A stretch of DNA of 64,000 nt, from contig NC_086381.1 in assembly GCF_036588685.1 (NCBI RefSeq), positions 54,187,431-54,251,430 of the forward strand. Reading direction: 5' to 3'. Both the position numbers and the translations under genes were made by a program. Shown in pieces: positions 1 to 12,636 of this stretch; positions within the stretch are counted from its first letter, which is position 1; every line of letters begins with the position of its first letter. The notes under the pieces were generated by a model. It was given only the letters and a program-made list of their open reading frames with translations. It was not told where the DNA came from and did no database searches. This stretch comes from Mytilus trossulus. Its lineage: Eukaryota > Mollusca > Bivalvia > Mytilida > Mytilidae.

Positions 1-1519
1 AAATGTAATCTTTAAGCTATGAATTGGAAAGTTTAATGCTTCTGCTGCATAAATATGTGCTGTTTTTGCCCATACAATGCACATATATCGGTTACTAGCA
101 TCATTAAGTCATGCTAAATTACTGAAATCTTCACAATTTTAGCGTTTTAGTTAAATTTTAGACGGTTTCCGTCTCTAATGAAAGTGGCCGCATAATGTGT
201 TCATTCATAATATTGAAATGCAAGTTGTATTTGGTGATGATACATAATATTTATAAAAGTTGAGGATGAACACGGATGCGGCCAATTTAATTTTTGGCAA
301 AAAAACATCTGAAAAGCACGTTTTTTGGCATACTTGAAAGATTACTCATATTTAAGCTTGAATCGAATCGTTTTTAATGACTAAATCAGTTAAAATCTTT
401 CAAATAAACTAATCGAATCATTTGAAATAGACACTTAAGTGTTTACAAAAGGTCTACAATCTTTCGTTAGATGAACTTGGAATTTGAGGCAAAAGTCGGC
501 CCTTACCGGACCTACTCCTTTGTCTGTAGTACTGAACAAGATAAAATTTTATTCATGCCAAGTATTTCTTTATTTGAAACACAGATAAATTCTGCCTAAT
601 TTTTTCGAAAGTGCAAATTTAACAAAGACTTATAGGGAAACAAATGGAAGTTTCACCTGCAAGCGCTACTAACGAGTTTGATGTGCATATAGACTACTGC
701 GAGCCTGGCGAACGAATAAGAACTTTATGTCATTGGTATGTTTTATTTAAAAACCAATATGATAAAATTGTGTTTGATTTTACCGCGCACTGTACATAGC
801 GACAACGTAACGTATGCAACAGACATCATTTCAAAAACCGAACTCACAAATGCTGATACATAAAACATAGTAGATCAATGTCGAAACTAAATAACAAGCT
901 ATAACCATGATTAGTAGAACAAGATAAGGTAAAAAATACTAACATAACTGTTCTTCAACATCACGTATGATATATATCACAATACCACATGACACCAGAA
1001 AAAAAGGTGGCATCGATATAAAACAATTGTTTATACATGATTACATTCGGAAAAAGGCATTGGAATTTGAAGTGAGCAATCAATACAATTTATATAACAG
1101 TGAATGGTCGCGTACACAAGTTTAACATGATAATACAAGTAGCATATTACAGCATTCAAAACAGACAATATCTGGAGCATAACTTTATATGCTTTATGAT
1201 TTTTATAATACATTCGTTTGTTGCACTCTTTTATTCATATCTTCGAAAATATTAAACATGTTAAACGCAATACTATTTTATAAAATGAAAATTTGGATTT
1301 ATGCGAACACAATTTCGTATCAGTATTTTTCCATTTAGATCTTTCAAACTGGAAAAAAAACGCAGATAGGTTAGGGTCTTTCTTTTTCGTGTATGTGCCA
1401 TTTAAGCATTATGTCATACTTTAAATTACAAAAAAATAAAAGCGCAGCACGAAATTGTATATACGATCAATACTTAGAAGTTATAAAATTAGATATTTAA
1501 AACTATATTTGCACTTTTC

Positions 1520-1780
1520 TTACCTCATAAATGTTGAAACACAACAACAATTTCCTTTCCATTCAGTTAATGTTGCTTCATTTTTGCAGGTCAATTTAGT
1601 TGTCGTTCCTTTGTCCTCTCGTATAAATTCAGTCAGTGTTCCTTTATCTTTTGTTACCCGTTCAGTTAATGTGTCCTTGTCTTCTCCTTTGAATTCAGTT
1701 AACGTTCCCTTGTCGTCTGAGATTTTCAGAAAATAGTGTCGGTAGATAACCGTCGACGATAATCCAATCCACGATAACAC
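1520..1780 (-). CDS. Hendecad-repeat exon, array unit U1
   Basis: Unrecognised family. On the minus strand an acceptor (ctttaag) is followed at once by the head VLSWIGLSSTVIYRHYFLKI. Five exact 11-residue repeats follow: DKGTLTEFKGE, DKDTLTERVTK, DKGTLTEFIRE, DKGTTTKLTCK and NEATLTEWKGN. The frame is open for about 86 codons. It ends at a TAA that lies inside a good splice donor (ATGAG|GTAAGA, exon end about 1524), so this is more likely an internal exon than a terminal one. The head could be a short membrane segment or an amphipathic helix. The upstream exon of the same unit, at 2687-2755, carries stops, so the gene may be dead even though this exon is open. Confidence 0.6.
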   Translation of the reverse strand: MLSWIGLSSTVIYRHYFLKISDDKGTLTEFKGEDKDTLTERVTKDKGTLTEFIREDKGTTTKLTCKNEATLTEWKGNCCCVSTFMR

Positions 1781-2136
1781 CTTAAAGTGAAGATGTTAGT
1801 ATTTTTTTTTATCTTAAATGTTTATAGATGTTGGTCAACTTTTTAAAATGAATTCAATGCAATGCATTCGGAATGGTATCCTGTCCAGAGTAAACCGGCT
1901 ACATAATGTGCACTTTATGAATATAATTATATTTTGCAGCTTTTTCAAAAACTAAGTATTAATAACAATTAACAAAAACTACATAAATAATGCATTTTCA
2001 AATTAGCAAACGGACCAAACATTATGAATACATTCGATTTCTTAGGATCTGTGAAAAAAGACTTTTCCACTAAAGGTGTGGGTTTTACTTGACACACCAG
2101 CTATTAATTTACAATAAAAAAATATGTCATAATTAT

Positions 2137-2235
2137 AGATTATCGTTAGTCATCTCAACGAGATTGATTTTCTCGCTTCAGCCTGTACGACGAAAGTGAG
2201 AAAAGCAATCGAGTTGAGATGACCAATGATAATCT
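2137..2235. repeat. Imperfect inverted repeat (hairpin), MITE-like
   Basis: Arms of roughly 40 bases face each other. Each begins agattatc (on its own strand) and contains gtcatctcaac and gattg.ttttctc. The loop includes cagcctgtacga. The segment lies inside duplication copy 1 but is absent at the matching place in copy 2, so it was inserted in copy 1 or removed or replaced in copy 2. No coding potential. Confidence 0.6.
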
Positions 2236-2686
2236 GTTTATCGCTATTTTACATATGCGGACGTTGTTAATTTCATTGACAATGCATGTGGTCCTTTAAT
2301 TTCTAGCGACATTTTATTCATATCACTCGACTACGCTGAGAAAGATTATTGTATTTTTGTAGTCTGTAGATAAGTCTATGCTCCTAGATAGTATATACAT
2401 TTATTCTTTGGACATTCATATTAATTATGTTATTTAACTGTAATAACACCATGTCAATTGCATCTTACAAATACTGTGTTTATCTTCTAAGATCCTCTTT
2501 ATTCGGCCCTATTCCAATTCAACATAATTGTTTTGCCTAGATATACGTGATATATAAGCTATTCATAAATATTTTTGCACATGCATAATTTATTTCAGGT
2601 TGAACAGAATGAATATAAAGATAAAAAAAGTATCACCTATCTCTGATGTTTTGAGAGCTAACAAACAAATAATAGAAATGCCTCAC

Positions 2687-2755
2687 CTTTACTGTAGCTT
2701 CGTCCATAAGTGTATCATCTACTGTAGAATTAAACATTTATACTCAATACATATC
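2687..2755 (-). pseudogene. LMDEATVK exon, unit U1 (probably disabled)
   Basis: On the minus strand the sequence reads STVDDTLMDEATVK and ends at a donor AAAG|GTGAGG, in phase 0 with the U1 coiled-coil exon. The homologous exons at 23247 and 47377 stay open further upstream. Here the same frame is closed by TGA and TAA within about 20 codons. A short version that uses the acceptor ttctacag (35 bases) would avoid the stops. Copy 2 shares both stops, so they predate the duplication. Confidence 0.5.
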
Positions 2756-3475
2756 ACTTAATTTAATGAATCTAGCAAAGTTGCGCATAAACAGATTCAA
2801 TATAGGGAAATATTAATGTGGCGTAAACTTTAAATATTATTTGCAAACATATAAGATGGTTCTGCGAAACGTATTTCGTTTATTTCTGTGTAACACTTAT
2901 ATGGGTTATTAGATCGTTACTATATTTCATGTTTATGGTTTCTATAAATTCACACCCGGACTCTAACACTGCATTTTAATAATTTTTTTTGTATCCATTC
3001 AACCATTAAATCGGGTGAAGTTCAATACGGTGTTTCCTTGTAATAGGATCTTCCATTTAAACACCTACAATGTACTTAAATAACATCCATAGACATGAGT
3101 GTCTTATCAAAAGTACATAATAGTTTAAAGCAGTACTGTAATATAATTTAAAATAACCTAAACGAATATTACATCGATTTCATACTGTTCCTATGTTTTC
3201 CAATATTTTTTAAAACAAATATATAATATCACTTATTGACAAAATTATAACATCTCATAAGTCAAGAGAAAAATTGTCTGCTTTGCAATGACATTATTTA
3301 CATTACATAGATATAATTTACATACATGAATGTTTGCATTTGAATGAACCTAACAAGTTATTAATACTTAGTTTTGTTTGTAATTATCTCATGTATTTTT
3401 ATGTTATATGAAATCGTATGAGAGTTCCTTCCAATGTATCAGGGTATGCTAACTTACTTTTTAAAGGTAATATTA

Positions 3476-5015
3476 CAAAAAATCATAATATTTTAGAACG
3501 ATTGCATGTTGACCCCAGGTCCATCAATCAAACCCATACACTTTCCTTTCTTGATCATGCTGATGCACATCACACTTTTTTTAAGGTGATCTATTCTATA
3601 CGTGTTTAGTATCACCATCACTCTTCCTTTCAGTAAAGCGACATAAGCTATAATAAACTCACCATAAACAAGCATTTCATTTGTATTCAAATATTAACAT
3701 TGACAGTATACCATGGTATAATGAATATTCATTTGCTATAAGCGGTCAGTTTACTTCCATTTTTGTCAAAACAACGGTGATTCATTATCGTTTTAAACAA
3801 TAATTCGACTTCATTTTGATCCATGAGCTTGAGACATGTGATTTAACATAATATAGGGATCAGAAGCAGGTTTTATTTACTTCAAAGACAAGAATGAGAC
3901 AGCTTTAAAACTCAAAAAAAGAATAAAAGAAAGATGGTAAAATGTGCATTTTACTAAGTCGGTGGCCATTTTGCCGGCACCAGCAATATAGGGAAAGTGT
4001 TATTTTGCTGGTTCGTTGTAAAGAGTTAGTTTTAATATTTACTTTTAAAAAATACTACGAAAATGTGCATTGTCAACATAAAAGAATCAAATTATTCCTC
4101 ATATATCATGTATAGTTGATTAAGAACAGTAATATGATATAAAATACACATGATACATATCATCTGGGACTATTATACTAGTATAATATATAATCGTTTA
4201 ACAACATTTATCAGTCAAAGAGAAAATAGGAATGTGTTAAAAGAAAATTTTTTGAGCATTCATTTGTATCAATTAAGTCACAAATGAAAAGATTTACACT
4301 TGATACAATATGCTTTTGATATAATTATTAGTTCTTTGAATCGCATAGCTGTAAGCAAAATCGTTTTACTGTCAAAATTGGCCTGCTCTTACCTAGAGCC
4401 GGCAACCTAGCATATTTTCTATGTTGGTGGTATCGTCAAATAAAACCCTGCCTTTCACTAATACACCTTCTTTTATAGGTTTCAAATATACCAGTGACAC
4501 CTACAAAATCGCAGTGCCTCCAAGATCACAAACAACAAAAGGTCACTGTCCATGGATGTTCTTTTTAACATCAAAGGTAAATCAATGAACCATTACAACA
4601 GAACCATATTGGATGTGACATAAGAACTTCTTGTACAATAGGGAGTCTAATTTATTATACGTATATGGTATAAAAGTCAAAAATTCACTTTTAGACGAAT
4701 TATGAAATATTTGTTGTGTAGCAGTTTCTGCAGTTAAGAATTTAATTGTGAAAATTAACATCCATGGTGTAAGTCTTTAATAACAATGGATAATTTATAT
4801 AAAACGTCCATACATATTGTTATCAAATAGTCGCCTCAGGTGTCCTATCGAGTAACGTGTTATGCACACAAAGGTCGCACTTCTCTCTATTGACATGGTG
4901 TCGTTTTCTCTCATCATGACCTCGTTAAATGAATTATGAATTATTCACGTGTGTCGTTCTTCCGATATGATCAGATATTATCATAACTTAATTTAATTTT
5001 AAGTACTGAGTGTTC
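3476..5015. other. Non-coding stretch, nothing recognised
   Basis: AT-rich sequence between unit U1 and the decayed unit U2. No plausible exon, RNA gene or repeat family was recognised. The short open frames around 3418-3690 lie on both strands and have no splice context or domain signature. Confidence 0.4.
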
Positions 5016-5019
5016 AAGC

Positions 5020-5337
5020 ATGAGGAAATTAACTGTGAAAAATGTGCTCGTGAATAAAAGAAAAGTGCTGATGGTTTCCCGATCAAGGACAAAACCTATG
5101 TTTTTACCCATTCAGTTAAGGTTTCATCTTCTTCTCTTATCCAAATACATAGAGCGTCTCCGTTTCTACCAATACAATCAACGTTTCCAAATCTCGTTTC
5201 GAATAAATAAATGTTTTCTCTTTTCTATCCAGTAAATGTTTTTCTATCGTTTTTGTCAGTCACTTCGTCTTTTGTTTCTTTCTTTCTTGTTGGTTTCAAA
5301 AACAACGTATCACCAGCGATACACTAACACCTGTAAT
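5020..5337 (-). pseudogene. Decayed hendecad exon, array unit U2
   Basis: On the minus strand an acceptor (aattacag) is followed by GTGTTAG, like the GTGTTATCG start of unit U1, and then by a degraded head. A frame carrying EKHLLDRKEKTF and then, after a frameshift, the repeats NGDALCIWIRE and EDETLTEWVKT can be read before a stop. The 11-residue spacing and the LTEW motif identify it as a copy of the array exon. A stop in the head and at least one frameshift make it a pseudogene. No neighbouring LMDEATVK exon was found for it. Confidence 0.6.
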
Positions 5338-5989
5338 TGGATTAAAAATCCTGCAAGAAGAATAATTTTGCTACATGTACCATAGATACGTTTTCCTGTA
5401 CGCGTTAAATGTTATAACAATTTCACGTTATAACGTTAACGGACGTTCAATTGTAGAGGACCATTTATACATCATTACTGTAATTGTATTGATATCAGAA
5501 AAATAACAATTGGTTTCAAAATTATTTTCATTAGAACTACGTGCAACAAATGTCACTATATCTGTCCTATGATCATCTTAATATTTAGATCGCTGTTTCT
5601 ATTCTTGAAAACCGAATAGTTTAAAAACAATCGTTCCTGTAGTTTCATAAGTAGAGAAAAAATAGTTTATTTTTCCCAATAATGATTAAAGATGGCCCCT
5701 CTACTTTTTTTTTCAGGCTAAGAGTAATTTTAGGAGGGCCTCCCATACACAGTTTTTTTTCATGTTTAGTTAACATTTTCCATGTTTTCCATTAACTGCC
5801 AGAGAAGACAATTACCATTAATTTTGATTGTTCATAACTTGGTGCCATCATTGCTACAATACTTGTTGTTTGTCACGTATGTTCTATGAATTAAAAAAAA
5901 TAAATGTTTAGAAAAGGAAAAGACTCTGAAATGTGAACAGTTTTAGATTGCCATGGTTAATTTTTTTTTACTTAAGACCTCAGACCTCT

Positions 5990-6300
5990 TTTGTGACGGT
6001 TTAAATTTGCACTTAGCCGACCGAATGTTTTTCGTACAGTGTATGTTTTCTTGTTTTGTTAATATTTCTTTTTGATCGAGTTCAGCCATTTCAGTTGATA
6101 TTTTATAGTGTGTCTTTCTATGTTGTAATGTTGTTATTGTTGCAGGTTAGGGTGAATGTTGGCGCCTAAACCCGTTGTATTTGTTTGTACATGTTCTAAG
6201 TCAGGAACCTGTTGTTCAGTGGTCATACATACCCTATGTAGGGTCTCATTTAGGCGATTTAACTACTCGAAACATAGAGTTTGGATGGCAATACATATGT
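5990..6300 (+). repeat. Partial copy of the common mussel interspersed repeat (family R1)
   Basis: Diverged plus-strand copy of the repeat best seen at 47740-48170. It keeps 'gcaggttagggtgaatgttgg', the 'cctaaacccgttgtatttg' region and 'ctaagtcaggaacctgttgttcagtgg'. The 3' half is missing. No protein is encoded. Confidence 0.65.
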
Positions 6301-6849
6301 TATATCTATAACAAAATAGGGACATACTTAATTTCATGAATTAACTTGCTAAATCAAAAAGCGGTATAAATTTGGTAAAAATAAATGATGTAAATTCTGT
6401 TGTATACGTTAGCAAATTTGTTGTGATCTATGCAACATTAAGAATGTCACTGTACGTCATATCAAGATAGCTGCTATTCTCGGCAATTGAAATTACCTAG
6501 CTTTATCATCCTACTGTTTGTTTCTAATGGGAGAGTCAGATTTATATACGACACAATTCATATTTAACCTATATATGTTTTATTGCCTTGAATATCTATG
6601 ACACAGACGGCGCGTTACGTTTTCCCGGATTTGTCCTACAGTTGCGCGAAACAAATCTACGTTTGCGCGACAAAACGCATTACGTATGCACGAAATGTAC
6701 ATGCTGAAAAGGCACTACATTTGAGCGGATTGATTAGAATAAAATGCTTCTTGATTTTTTGTATGCAAATTATTTTTTCCGAAATTAAAGAAATATAATT
6801 ATACATGTAATTTTAAAAAAAAATTGAAGTTATCACATAACCATAACTT

Positions 6850-7250
6850 AAAAAGTTCCTGACTTGGGACAGTCGTAAAGATGCGGCGGTGTTAAACAAG
6901 TGTTCTTCAAAGGAATAATAGCAGTTACTGACACCCAGCTCAAAACTGATCGAAAGATTATATCTTCATCATAAAAATCACTATCCCTTCCGTATGGGGT
7001 GAAGTATCACGACAGCATAAATTAAAAGAGAAGAACATAACTCGCATCATGCCAACAACTTGTTTAAGAATAAATGTATTTATTTTCGATGCAAAGACCA
7101 TATGCATGATATGAGTAAATCAATATCTTTTTCCAGAAAAATGACTTGACAATCGTCATGATAGTATCGTACTACATCCCTTCTAAAAATGTATGTTTAA
7201 AGGTGTTAGCTTTTGAAGTGAACGACATGTTTAAGCTTTGTTAGTTCAAC
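6850..7250 (-). repeat. Diverged R1-type repeat, reverse orientation
   Basis: Begins with 'cttgggacag.cg.aaagatgcggcgg.gttaaac', the complement of the R1 core. It continues with 'gaagaacataactcgcatcatgccaac' and 'aaggtgttagcttttga', which recur at 26850-27620 as 'gaagaacataacccgtatcatgccacc'. The two copies share a long 3' extension, so this is a longer variant of the family. Confidence 0.6.
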
Positions 7251-8190
7251 ATGTAAAATCTCTTTAGTGTACATACTGATATCGTCAATCATTTATTTAT
7301 TTCATATTAACTGTTGTTTCGATTGGTCTTTACTGATTTTAGTCATGAATTATTATTCGTAACCATGCAGAATCAGGTTTGCAATAAGTGGTGAACAGTT
7401 AAGCCGCCAAAGCAATTCCGATAGCTTGGTGATATACGGAATTTCAAAAGCTTGGCGATATACGGAATTTCTAAAGTGAACACGAATGTTTTCGAATAAA
7501 GATTCAAGTGCAGGTATCATATCAAAACAGGTCAAATTGACAAAGTTCTTTTATTTGTTGTTACTAAAAAATACTTTAAATGGTTTGAACATTACATTTG
7601 CGTTCTGACTTTTAAAATGCCCATTTAATTGGGTATGTGATTTTGTTGTAAAAAATGATACATAGGGTAAAAAAATCAAAACTTTGAACAGATTAGAAAG
7701 CACAAATATGTGTATGCCTTCTAACAAATTTTTGACACTCCAAAAGTAATCATGGTAATTGACTCCACTATTCTCGTAGTACTTATTACTAATTATCACT
7801 ATGTTTTTGATTGTTCCAAGTGTACTAGATGTAGATACCATTGATAGACATCTGTGGAAACTGTATGTCTTCAATTTGTGCGGAGGACTAAAAGTGTCAG
7901 TGATATCTATGGTTTTATTTTTCAAATAGCAACTGTGTCGTTTCTCATGTTTATATGGTATATTTTCTTTTTTTATAATGATAGCGAATTTCTAAAGATT
8001 GTATGTTTAGACCTTGTTTAGTATTTTAGCAGCGGTTTTCAATACCAAAAATATTAACTTTTTACAGTTCATACATCTTATAATATCAGTCTTGACATCA
8101 GCTAGCTTGACAGATTACAAACAGGTCGATTCAAGTTTACATTACCCAATTATTCAGTTGTTTCACACTTGTAGAAATCATCATGGTCAT
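7251..8190. other. Non-coding stretch with a small tandem duplication
   Basis: No gene was recognised. At about 7420-7474 a unit of roughly 25 bases (agcttgg.gatatacggaattt) is present twice in tandem. The minus-strand open frame at 7551-7925 has no splice signals or known motifs, and I do not call it a gene. Confidence 0.4.
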
Positions 8191-8199
8191 CCCGTGTTC

Positions 8200-8670
8200 A
8201 AAATGTTTATGCCTCTCCTACGATAGTAGAGGGGCATTATGATTTCTGGTCTGTGCCTCCGTTCGTCCGTCCGTCTATGCCTCCGTTCGTCCGTCCGCTT
8301 CAGGTTAAAGTTTTTGGTCAAGGTAGTTTTTGAAGAAGTTGAAGTCCAATCAACTTGAAACTTAGTACACTTGTTCCCCATGATATGATCTTTCTAATCT
8401 TAATTCCAAATTATAGTTTTGACCCCAATTGCATGGTCCACTGAACATAGAAAAGGATAGTGCGAAGTTCAGGTTAAAATTTTGGGCAAGGTAGTTTTTG
8501 ATGAAGTTAAAGTTACATCAACTTGAAACTTAGTACACATGTTCCCTATGATATGATCTTTCTAATTTTAATTCCAAATTAAAGTTTTGACCCCAATTTC
8601 ACGGTCCACTGAACATAGAAAATGATAGTGCGAGTGGGGCATTCGTGTACTATGGACACATTCTTGTTTT
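8200..8670 (+). repeat. Bivalve interspersed repeat with 'ccgttcgtccgtccg' head
   Basis: Contains the pyrimidine-rich head 'gtgcctccgttcgtccgtcc'. An internal unit of about 170 bases follows twice: 'caggttaaa.ttt.gg.caaggtagtttttga.gaagtt' through 'ggtccactgaacatagaaaa.gatagtgcga'. The end is 'ggacacattcttgttttcag'. I recall this as a very common mussel repeat. A short tail fragment recurs at 60290-60362. Confidence 0.75.
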
Positions 8671-10115
8671 CAGATATTTTGTGTTGAATAAATGACAAAT
8701 TTTGTCCACTGGAAAATCGTTTATATTGCATGTTTAAAATTCTATCAGAACACTAACTTGAATAGTATAACAATAATAAGGAAAACAAAACTATCCAATT
8801 TTAATATATTTCCTTTTTCTTAATATTTTAACATAATTATTTTTATAAATATAACTGTAAGATAAATCGACGGTTTTGATTCTCGATTCTTAAAGATTTT
8901 TAGCCTGAAATCAATGCAAAGATTGTTAAATATTAACAACGGAAGACTGGGGGTACATTGTATCACCGTCAATGGAGCGATTGCCAGTAAGTTTTCACTT
9001 TAATTGCTGATTATCAAACTGGCACTTTGAGCCCTCCAGACACATATCGGGCAATACCTCTTTCCAACCCCTCTTACGAAAGAAGTAAGGTGAACGTATT
9101 TTTATACATCAATCACTTATACCTTGGATTTATTGGCCATGAAAAATGTGCATATATTTAAAATGGTATATGTATTTTTATCGTGACCAAGATCAACACT
9201 GACAAGCTACATGTATTCCTTCAAAGCGGATTGACTTTTTACAAATACAAAACATGTATGCAATAAAGTATTGTGTTCTACATGTTCTATAATCGTGAAA
9301 ATCACAAATATATATCTTCTGCCCTACGCATTGAACCACTAATAAATGTAAACCAGCACAATATGTACTTCTTAGAAATATGCTTTTCCTCATAAAGTTT
9401 AATTTTCATTCATTTAAGGTCAATATATATCCATAATTTCTTAAGGAAAATATAAAGATTAAAAACCGATCTACCCGTTGAACAGCGAATTACTTGGATC
9501 TTTTCTTTCGGCTTTTGTCAATTTCTCGACGTTTTCCAATGATGCATTCATTAAATCAATAGTAGGAATTGTGAAATGAGTGTTTTTTTTGCGTTAGCCT
9601 ATTAAAATGTACGAGAAATCGGTTAAACTATTCACACATTCAGTGTTTTATTTGGTAAAATACGTGTTTATAAAAAAAAGAGGAAGTGGTGTGATTTTCA
9701 ATGAGAAAACTCACCACACGAGACCAAATGACACAGAAATTAACAAGTGTAGGTCACCGTACGGCTTTCAACATTTAAATGAATTTAAATAAATAGTTTG
9801 AACCAAATTTTATAAGTGAACTTTTGAATTGTATGAGGCTATGTAGTTCTTATTTCATAATATTTACCTTTGGAATTTAATTAAACTATTTGAGAAATTT
9901 AAAAAATATCACTGAATCGACAGTTATTTTGTGCAAATATTGTATTGTACGCATTTTAATAAACAGTCGAAAATAATTACGCCAATGTCACGTGTGATAG
10001 ATCATAATTATATCTCTCGAAAAACATATAAGATACTAATGGTCTGGCTATTATAGAATCGTTTTCAATATATATCATGATTAAAAAAGACTATAACAAA
10101 ACAAGTGAAATATAA
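8671..10115. repeat. Duplicated intergenic/intronic block X, copy 1
   Basis: Aligns by eye with 37161-38220 and, for its second half, with 54970-55690. Shared landmarks are 'ataataaggaaaacaa.actat', 'gagccctcc.g', 'gcggattgactttttacaaatac', 'ttctataatcgtgaaaatca' and 'gttttccaa.gat'. The block lies upstream (minus sense) of an LMDEATVK exon and a coiled-coil exon in each case, so it was copied with the gene units. A minus-strand open frame at 9193-9393 is not kept open in the other copies, so I do not call it coding. Confidence 0.65.
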
Positions 10116-10557
10116 CAGAAGTCTTTTGAACACTAAATAGAGCATAGTTGACTACTTTTTCTTATTTTGTGTATACACATTCTTCGGTTACATAATCATG
10201 TGTTACTTTTTCTAAACACTTCTGATACATGCACATGTCGACCATGTGTTATTCTACTGTAATAACGGGTTAATTATACTTTTCTGATTATATGCATGTA
10301 TGTAATTTGTGTTTTATCAATATTATGACAAAAACAGTTAGGTAAACTCCAAAAATACTAATCAATATATTGCAAATAATGTTTTGCACTCACTGGAGAT
10401 AAACGTTGAGAGGACCATTATGGCGAATAATTGCGAATATTGATACGATATGGGTATCATTTGGAAAAGGTGATATGTAACCTACCATTCAGTTAACCGT
10501 GTGTATATTGCATCGGTCATCTGCACAAAATAAAGAATTTTTATGAATAACGTTTTA
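10116..10557. other. Non-coding stretch, nothing recognised
   Basis: AT-rich spacer between block X and the SINE. No repeat family or coding signal was recognised. Confidence 0.4.
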
Positions 10558-10814
10558 GGGGCCTCGGTTGATGAGTGTTATGAGTTGGCAAACTCCGGCT
10601 TCACTAGCCTGTCAACAAGGATGTGGTGGGTTCGAATCCCGCGTGTGGTAGGTGCGTTCGACCCCAAATCGTAATTGACAAGGATTGTCAGTTTTCCTAT
10701 CGAAGGTCGTAGGATCTCTCCGGGCCCTTCGGCTTTCACCATCAATAAACACAAACCAACAAGAAATTGCAGGATAGTGATAAGGTGATGTTAAACACCA
10801 ATCAATCAATCAAA
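10558..10814 (+). repeat. tRNA-derived SINE
   Basis: Starts ggggcctcggttgatgag, compatible with a tRNA 5' end and a weak A box. It has a perfect Pol III B box (ggttcgaatcc) at 10629-10639. A non-tRNA body follows ('gacaaggattgtcagttttcc', 'gtcgtaggatctctccgggc'), and the end is 'gttaaacaccaatcaatcaatcaaac', a short simple-repeat tail. This is the layout of a tRNA-headed SINE of molluscan type. The two frames that overlap it are chance open frames. Confidence 0.8.
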
Positions 10815-11339
10815 CAATGTATAGCGTTTTATGTCCGCATTTGGTATAGAAAGAATGTACTAAAGGTATTGCCAAAAGTTGTCAAATTATTACTTCTTGT
10901 GTCCCTTCTAGTATATCTGCTTCATTACCATCCGCTCAATGCTTCAGAGTAGATAATTTAAACGCTGCAATCATGTTTTTTAAAAGATCGGGATTCAAAT
11001 GTTGAAACAACAAAAGGTCTTTTCTTAGTTATAACATTTCCGTGAGCTTCTTATAGCTTATAATATGCCGTTGGTTTTGGTCATTGTTGAATGCCATATG
11101 ATAACACTGTTTACCTCGTTTTAGATGTGTTATTACGATCCTTAAGAAATAGATTACAAAAAGCTATCCAACTGTACATAGCGCATTGTAGAGAACATGC
11201 ACATTTAGCAGAATTGGGATAATTATGTCCATCTTTACACCCCTAAACTCAATATGCTTTGACAATATAATATACATTGGCAATATATATCTAGAATATA
11301 TATCAACTACCATGTTAACTAGATGTGTATAGATGAGGG

Positions 11340-11960
11340 GGAATATTAGCTGTTTTCCAATTAAAATTGAGAATGGAAATGGGGAATGTGTCAAAGAGAC
11401 AACAACCCGACCAAATAAAAAACAACAGCAGAGGGCCACCAACAGGTCTTCAATGTAGCGAGAAATTCTCGCACCCGGAGGCGTCCTTCAGCTGGCCCCT
11501 AAACAAATATATACTAGTCCAGTGATAATGAACGCCATACTAATTTCCAAATTGTACACAAGAAACTAAAATTAAAAAAATACAAGACTAACAAAGGCCA
11601 GAGGCTCCTGACTTGGGATAGGCGCAAAAATGCGGCGGAGTTAAACATGTTTGTGAGATCTCAACCCTCCCCCTATACCTCTAACCAATGACCTGAATGA
11701 AGAAAGAAAAAACAAATATGACATCCAGAAGTCAACCACAATTTACATGCTCGTAGAATTTTGAGGGCACACACAGAACTTGGCACAGTTGTGTAACCAG
11801 ATAACACAACAACAAATAGTAAATCTCAGTAAAACAGTTCAGGCTTCCCTGCCTAGCTCCTAATGGTTTGATTTGGAGATTCACGTTGTGTTAGCTCGGA
11901 AGAATGGGGTCTGATTAAATGCATCCAATTTCAGACACTTTTGCCGTTGCTGAGGGAATA
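11340..11960 (-). repeat. R1-type interspersed repeat, reverse orientation
   Basis: Reads 'gaatgtgtcaaagagacaacaacccgacc', 'gagggccaccaacaggtcttcaatg', 'cagctggcccctaaacaaatatatactagt', 'ggctcctgacttgggataggcgc' and 'atgcggcggagttaaacatg'. These are complements of pieces seen at 52090-52350 and 47740-48170. A sister copy in the same orientation is at 26850-27620. Confidence 0.7.
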
Positions 11961-12636
11961 TCAGTTGTCGATACCTGTAGAAGAGCAGACAATAGTTTGA
12001 TAATGGCTCCATAAAAACGACACATTATAACATTTTGAGTTCATAAAAATTTACATAAACGAAAACTAAGGTTGTACTTAACGTAGAAGGCATATATACG
12101 TAAAGTTCTTTTATATAGTTATTCATCTTTACACTGATGGACATATTTACAAACTCAATGGTGCAAGGTACTCTAGGACATTATCTGAAAACAAAGATCA
12201 TTTTGACGAATTAAAGGAACGTAAATTTCGCCAATAATATATACTTTCTTCATTTACTTTTGTTTTAAAGTAATGCACATATAAAACAATTTCAAATCAA
12301 AAAGTGAACCAACCAATCAGCATCGAAGAAATAACATGCATGTCAAGGGAGGAATAAGATAGTTTCACCAGTGTAAATGTACAGCAATATTTTACTAAAA
12401 GAAGTAAAAGCAAAATGTTTTAGACTTATTAAATCATTATAATTGTTGTGAAAGAATATTTCCCATTTTACAGAATGATTACTCTTAAAACAAAATAAAT
12501 TTTAGTAGTTTCAAGTGTATATACTACTCAAATCATAATATCATGACAAATCGCTTCCCCCAAGTTTCTTAAGAATAAAACGAAAAAACCAGAAACATCC
12601 TATCCCTTCCATGCTATGATGTGAACTGATAGTGGT
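11961..12636. other. Non-coding stretch downstream of the FN3 exon
   Basis: AT-rich sequence with no recognised exon or repeat. It is probably intron or 3' flank of the minus-strand gene family. Confidence 0.35.

Larger units (their letters stand above)
515..3475. repeat. Segmental duplication, copy 1 (partner 13660-17940)
   Basis: About 3 kb that aligns by eye, in the same orientation, with the block starting near 13660. Shared stretches include 'gtctgtagtactgaaca', 'ttaacaaagact', 'catatcttcgaaaatatt', the coiled-coil exon, the LMDEATVK exon and 'aatcgggtgaagttcaata'. Similarity stops near 3475, just after 'ctttttaaaggtaa'. Copy 1 lacks about 135 bases that copy 2 has near 13950-14090, and has its own hairpin insertion at 2137-2235. 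The block carries the 3' part of one unit of the tandem gene family. Confidence 0.8.

Noticed and set aside
1455..1736. Plus-strand open frame over unit U1, and the similar one at 22061-22417
   Set aside because: Antisense shadows of the hendecad exons. The splice acceptors and 11-residue repeats are on the minus strand.
7420..7474. CRISPR-like or satellite array
   Set aside because: Only two copies of a 25-base unit without spacers. A simple tandem duplication in a eukaryotic genome.
9193..9393. Cysteine-rich small protein in block X
   Set aside because: The paralogous positions near 37.7-37.9 and 55.0 kb contain stops in the same frame.
10558..10650. A functional tRNA gene
   Set aside because: The B box is perfect, but the A box is poor, no clean cloverleaf pairs, and the sequence continues into a SINE body and tail.
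10612..10952. Open frames on both strands across the SINE
   Set aside because: They fall on tRNA-like and tail sequence of a Pol III repeat and have no protein features.
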